From Ailanthus altissimus (Eukaryota; Streptophyta; Magnoliopsida; Sapindales; Simaroubaceae): 64,000 nucleotides of DNA. The notes below the pieces were generated by a model. That model saw only the letters and a program-made list of their open reading frames with translations, had not been told where the DNA came from and searched no databases. Position numbers and translations under genes: made by a program. Numbering within the stretch: the first letter of the stretch is position 1; every line of letters begins with the position of its first letter. The stretch lies in NCBI GenBank assembly GCA_946807835.1, contig OX327683.1, positions 1,307,001-1,371,000 on the forward strand, in the 5' to 3' direction. This document shows, piece by piece, positions 59,307-64,000 of the stretch.

Positions 59307-60626
59307 GTGCTCAAGGAAGACTCAATACCCGAGTCAATAGAAGTTGAAATAAAGACTGAAAGTAGATCTGATATGCCCACAAATCAATACTTCAACGAGG
59401 AAATCGTTGAAGATGAACTAAGAACACCGGTGAGTTCCTCCAAGTCTACCCAAAGAAAGAATAGAACTCTTGAGATTGAACTTGAAAAGTACCAATTAGC
59501 CAGAGATAGGTTAAGGAGAACGATTAACCCACCAGTTAGATATACACAAGCAGACTTAGTTGCTCATGCTTTTAATTCTGCTTACACTCCTGAGTATGAT
59601 GAGTCTAGGACATATGGTGAGGCTATGAAGAGTGAAAACAAGAAAGAATGGCAGCAGGCCATGGAAAAATAAATTAGTTCTCTTAGGAAGAACAATACCT
59701 GAAAGTTGGTAAAGAGACCTCAAAAGAAGCTAGTCAGGTGCAAGTGGGTGTATAAGGTGAAGAATGGGATATCAGGGATTGAGCCTATAAGATTCAAGGC
59801 TAGGTTAGTTGCACAAGGTTTTACTCAGAGATGGGGAGTTGATTTTCATGAGATATTCTCTCTAGTTGTCAAGCATATATCTATTAGGATTTTGTTATCC
59901 ATATGTGCAAATCTAGATTTACATCTAAAGCAGATTGATGTAAAGACAACTTTTCTACATGGAGAGCTTGAAGAAATGATATACATGGCACAACTGCAAG
60001 GGTTCGAGGAGCCCGAAAAAGAAGATCATGCTTGTTTACTAAAGAAGTCATTATACAGGTTAAAGCAATCACCTAGACAGTGGTATAGGAGATTTGATGA
60101 GTTTATGATGGCTTGTGGCTCTAGTAGAAGTAAGTATGATGGATGTGTGTACTTCAAGAACATAAGTTATAGGATAATGTATTTGCTTCAATACGTCGAC
60201 GATATGTTGATCGCATGCAAGAATATAGAAAAAATACAGAAGCTCAAGAAGCAGTTAAGTGGCGAGTTTGAAATGAAGAATTTAGGAGCAGCAAAAAGAA
60301 TTTTAGGTATAGATATTGTGAGGGAAAGAAGAGATGTTATCTTCTTGTCCCAACAGCGATATATAGTCACAATTCTGGAGAAGTTTGGTATGTCCAACGC
60401 AAAGGCTATCTCTACTCCTTTGACCATGCATTTCAGATTTTCAGCAGCACAGTCACCAACATCCGAAGAAGAGAAACTGCAGATGAGTATAGTACCGTAT
60501 ACAAGCACTGTGGAGAGCATCATGCATGCAATTGTTTGCACAATACCAGACATAGCACAGGTTGTGAGTATTGTAAATAGATACATGATAAATTCGGGTA
60601 AAGATCACTGGCTTGCAGTAAAGTGA
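59307..60626 (+). pseudogene. Copia integrase tail and reverse transcriptase
   Basis: 59307-59672 is the acidic, variable linker ending in the conserved A-x2-SENKKEWQQAME. One TAA and one TGA separate it from the long open frame 59706-60626. That frame carries CKWVYKVKNG, RFKARLVAQGFTQ, FLHGELEEMIYMAQ, LKKSLYRLKQSPRQWY, then the catalytic LQYVDDMLIACK (about 60187-60222), LGIDI and the connection segment VPYTSTVESIMHAI. RT is nearly intact over 306 codons, but upstream stops prevent translation as a polyprotein. Confidence 0.9.
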
Positions 60627-61165
60627 ATTCTGAGATATCTCAAGGGGACGTCAAATCACGGGTTGATATATAAGAGGGATGAAGATAGCAATGAAATGGT
60701 AAGAAGGTACATAGAATCAGATTATGCAGGTGATCTAGACAAGAGAATATCGTTAACGGGCTACGTATTCACAATGTTTGAGTATAGTGTATGTTGAAGA
60801 TCAGTTTTACAACATGTAGTTACACTCTCTACCATAGAGGCGAAGTACATAGCTATTGGTGAAGCTATCAAGAAGGCCGTATGGTTAAAAGGCATATGTA
60901 CAGAGGTATTGGCTAGTAAAGATGTGAACACAGGTGTACATTGTGACAGCCAGAGTGCCATACACCTAAACAAGCATCAAGTGTTCCACAAGTGGTCGAA
61001 ACACATTAATATGAGGCTCTATTACATTCGAGAGATTGTCTAAAGTGTTGAAGTTAGTCTAACAAAGGTAGCGTTATCTAAAAACCCTGCCGATATATTG
61101 ACTAAGCCACTGCCATCAGTTAAGTTCGTCTTATGCAAGGACTTAACCGAAATCACTACTTTGTG
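60627..61165 (+). pseudogene. Copia RNase H domain
   Basis: After a TGA at 60624-60626 the frame continues with ILRYLKGTSNHGL, then ESDYAGDLDKRISLTGYVF (Asp), a TGA near 60797, STIEAKYIAIGEA (Glu), HCDSQSAIHL (Asp), HINMRLYYIREIV and NPADILTKPLP. All landmarks of the domain are present, with two or three nonsense mutations. Confidence 0.87.
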
Positions 61166-61235
61166 AGGGTGACCAAAGATGTGGAAATGAGAGATCGAGT
61201 TATTTTGTTGATGATTTTGAATCAATGAGGGTATT

Positions 61236-61857
61236 TGTGAGAATATTGATTGAAAATCATCGGGATATGATTTGGAGAGCAAGCCAAGTGCATAGGGTGC
61301 ACAAGGATCGAAGACGGACGCGAAAGGAGGCAAAAAACAAAGAAGGGCACACCAGGCATCAGCGTCGCAGCACTTGAGAACGGAACAGTATCCCGAAATA
61401 AGGAAACTTCCTTATTTCCTCTCCCACTTTTTTCAGGACTCCCTAATACGACTCTCACACGTATAGGGTAAACCTACGTCGTCCTAAAACCTATATAAAG
61501 GCTATCAATTGACTTATGAACACATCTTTGTGCTCATCAATTAATTTTTGTGATTAGTTGAGAAATCTTAGTGATCATTAACAATCTTTCTGATTCTTTG
61601 TAAGAGAAAATCCCTAAAGTGAGAGAGAGAGAGTTTTCTTTGTGATCTTTCTTATAAAAGGCATACTTTATAAGTGCCTTGTGATTTATAATAAGAGAAG
61701 GGTGTGATCTTGATCCACCGTGGACATAGGTAAGTTGTCAAATCACGTAATTTTTTATATATTCTTCTTCTACGCCTTCTCTCTTTATTCCATAATTTAC
61801 TTGTTCTGCATATATTACTCAGGTGATTTTATTTATTTGTGTGCTTGCACTTCAACA
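61236..61857 (+). repeat. 3' LTR of the DUF247 copia element
   Basis: 622 bp, tgtgagaatattgattg … gcacttcaaca. It is homologous to 56433-57152 but lacks most of the GC island. Only agcgtcgcagcacttgag remains, near 61359-61377. Confidence 0.9.
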
Positions 61858-61862
61858 TCATC
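61858..61862. repeat. Target-site duplication (right), tcatc
   Basis: Pairs with ttatc at 56428-56432, one transition apart. Deleting the element plus one copy leaves the DUF247 frame continuous. Confidence 0.8.
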
Positions 61863-62519
61863 TTTTTCGAACCTACAACAAAACAACTCTTCGAAGACTT
61901 GAAAAGGAAGTTGATTCTCCAGTAAGAGCAAATCTTTAAGCACACATGCTGCGACATTGTTTTTCATGTTTAACTCATCAAGCTTATTGTGTGTGATACA
62001 GTAGACGAATAGGAGAAGGAAGCAGCCATCAAGAAACATCATACGGGCAAAGCTCTGATCGTCAAACCCTCCTACTGAGCCGTCCTCATCAGAGTAGCAT
62101 TCTCTTGCAGCTCTGCACACTTCTTTGACCTTTGTGTACACATGTTCAAACGCCTGTAGATTATTATGGGCCAACCAGCTGCGCGCCATTGTAGGCTTAC
62201 GCTTCTCCATTAACTTAAGTTCGGGCTTCCCATGGTGATAAGGACCAATGGAAACCATTGACGGAACGAAGAAATTTTGATTTCCTGCCTTCAAGCCAAA
62301 CATTCTTGGAATTCTCTGTATTTTGGTTTGGTTTTGCCCTTGATCGCTTTGGCCATGGAATACGGATTTTAGCCAAAGCTTGTCATCCTCATCCACATCC
62401 CGAATCTCAGCCCAAGCAGAGTCGTGGACTACGATATCACTTAAGTCACAGTCATCAGGCTGCTGCTGGCTGCGGGCACAGCCCATTGAATTCGATATGA
62501 CCTCCTCGGCCGCATTCAC
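61858..62519 (-). pseudogene. DUF247 gene, 5' half (interrupted by copia)
   Basis: Codes for the N-terminal ~220 residues of a plant DUF247 protein. DUF247 proteins are membrane-anchored proteins of mostly unknown biochemical role. Some members are linked to grass self-incompatibility. The family's signatures are visible: IQRIPRMFG (about residues 86-94), FFVPSMVSIGPYHHG (about 101-115), ELKLMEKRKPTMARSWL, FARMMFLDGCFLL and CVLKDLLLLENQLPF(Q)VFEEL. The chosen start, Met at 62519, gives a length upstream of the first motif that fits the family. After FEKD the copia 3' LTR begins. Reading into it adds eight unrelated codons (VEVQAHK) and a stop at 61833-61835. This half has no other lesion. Confidence 0.93.
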
Positions 62520-64000
62520 TGTTGATGCAAAGTAAAAGCTCGAATGTTATATATGATTTTTGTGACTTTTCTGCATGCGAACCAGCAAGTCCAGAACTTA
62601 TAAATGTTACTAAAAACTAAACAGACCGCATCAACCAGCTGTAAATATCATGGCTACACATCTGGTTTAAAACAAGCATCTCCACTTTTCTCACTTGCAA
62701 GCTTGGAATTACAAGTACTTTGTTAAAGGATTACAGGAAGGTGCGTAGTCACGTTACTCACGCTTTCAATTTTCATGTTCCTGAACACAAGAAGAAAAAT
62801 AATTAAAGAAACCCATTTCAACAACCTGCATGCACTTCGTGTTATTGCAAATTAATTAAGAAATTCATTAATATACCTAGATAAAATTAAGATCCTCTTC
62901 TCCTTTCAGCTTATTTTAGTTGCTTTGAATAATAATTACTTGTATACATTAATTAATATAATTTTTTTATGATATTTGATTTTATTTGTAATCAATTACA
63001 GATCTATATATTACTAAGGTAAGTCTCATATTAAAAGAGAATCTCATTCCTTCGGATATGGGCAATAATGATTACTTCACAATTCCTTTTTATGGGCAAC
63101 ACGGATATGCACTTTTCCTACTGCTTGGAATCAAATCTTTTTCTGTTTAAAGGATTATATATTGTAAGATGTACTACCACGTAACTCACTTTTTCAATTT
63201 TTCATGCCCTAGACAAACAAAAAGAAAAATAAAAATGAATTAATTCAACCACAGTATTGTAAGTAGTAGTAAATTGCGGTGTTCAAGCAAATAAACGTTC
63301 ATACTGAAAATAAGTTTATAATATAAAATTCATTAGATAATCGTAAATTAAACATGCATAAAAAAGACATATATATATATATATATATCTCTTTGTACGC
63401 GTGAATAATTAGTTGTGTTACTCCACTGGTACAATTTAAATTTTCGTCAATTGATTTATAAAATTTGTAGTGTAAAATTAGTTGCATTAAATATTCTTTT
63501 TGATTTCAATATAACACACTGAATTATATAAGAACAATAGACGAAAATTTAAATAACAATCTTAAGTCAGAAATTTAAATTAAAGAAACTTCACCCATAT
63601 ATATGTGAGAGAGAAAAATAATCTAAGAAATTATAAAATTTATTATATAATAAGCAACTGCTACATAATATTATTTGATTAATTTATAATTTTTACATTA
63701 TTATGTATATAAATACTCATCGTATAATAAATTACCTTAATCATTATAATATATATATATACATATAAAAAGCTGTGGTCTTTAAACTACATGTAGCCGT
63801 GTTATTTATAGCTGGAAGGTGCAATCTGTAAATAGTACATGTGGTTTAAAACACGCATCTCCACTTTTCTCACTTATTAGCTTGGAATGATAAGTATTTT
63901 AGAGGTGGGAATGGGATGGGTCCAGCGCAGTGTCTATTCCTGTATTTGAATAGGGTAAGAATCATCGTACCTTAGGCTCGATTTAAGTAATTTAAGTTTT
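62520..64000 (-). promoter_or_regulatory. Upstream region of the DUF247 gene with repeated modules
   Basis: No coding region. A ~55-bp block (tttaaaacaagcatctccac, ttttctcactt, agcttggaat) occurs at 62668-62725 and again at 63847-63905. A second motif (aaaggattaca or aaaggattata, then acgt-actcac and tttcaatttt) occurs at 62726-62790 and 63150-63215. TATA-like ttatatatg lies at 62547-62555, very close to the ATG. An AT microsatellite is at 63368-63388. The repeats suggest duplicated 5' regions, as in clustered DUF247 genes. Confidence 0.5.

Larger units (their letters stand above)
56433..61857 (+). mobile_element. Complete copia retrotransposon inserted in the DUF247 gene
   Basis: A 5.4-kb element in the opposite orientation to its host gene: 5' LTR 56433-57152, PBS, gag from 57184, pol to about 61165 and 3' LTR 61236-61857. 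The target-site duplication is ttatc (56428-56432) versus tcatc (61858-61862), one C-to-T apart. The 5' LTR starts TA instead of TG. The two LTRs differ at many sites in the aligned parts, mostly G/A and C/T, and by a ~100-bp deletion in the 3' LTR GC island. The insertion is therefore old. Protein frames carry stops throughout. Confidence 0.93.

Noticed and set aside
1..64000. Chloroplast or mitochondrial DNA insert, rRNA or tRNA genes
   Set aside because: No stretch that I read resembles known organelle or RNA genes. tRNA-like matches are only retroelement primer-binding sites.

Overview
The window looks like AT-rich, gene-poor nuclear DNA of a flowering plant, probably a eudicot. The evidence is decayed Ty1/copia and L1-type retroelements, PBSs complementary to initiator tRNA-Met, a CACTA-type terminus, and one plant-specific DUF247 gene. 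There are no rRNA or tRNA genes, CRISPR arrays or bacterial operons. No fully intact protein-coding gene is visible.

Layout. 1-10.6 kb: the 3' end of an L1-type LINE, three solo LTRs of one GC-islanded family (two minus, one plus), a ~1.5-kb array of ~80-bp repeats, a copia integrase fragment, two possible host exons, and a minus-strand copia 5' end. 11-18.3 kb: an old, diverged segmental duplication that carries LTR remnants and three copies of a promoter-like module with a TATA box. 16.69-38.51 kb: two essentially identical ~10.05-kb copies (D1 16690-26739, D2 28454-38507), separated by a 1,714-bp fragment of an unrelated copia element. D holds an LTR, a promoter-like module, a CACTA terminus, nested minus-strand copia LTR remnants and the 5' part of a long-LTR copia element. 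D2 runs directly into the rest of that element (34841-44259), which has matching ctttt target-site duplications. So D2 followed by downstream sequence is the ancestral order, and D1 plus the spacer is the new arrangement, or an assembly product. 45-48.3 kb: a small LTR element without gag-pol that contains a minisatellite, and another solo LTR. 48.3-55.7 kb: non-genic DNA, a MITE-like inverted repeat, and a 5'-truncated L1 LINE. 55.7-62.5 kb: a minus-strand DUF247 gene split by a complete but decayed copia element (56433-61857). Removing the element and one target-site copy makes the reading frame continuous across the junction. Two further frameshifts in the 3' half confirm it is a pseudogene. 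62.5-64 kb: repeated upstream sequence of that gene.

Nothing here works together as a pathway. The content is layers of retrotransposition, solo-LTR formation, duplication and C-to-T decay. The most informative structures are the very recent 10-kb duplication with a filler, the copia insertion in DUF247, a fold-back (template-switch) rearrangement that duplicated the reverse-transcriptase YVDD motif in frame, and the CpG-dense island kept in otherwise AT-rich LTRs.
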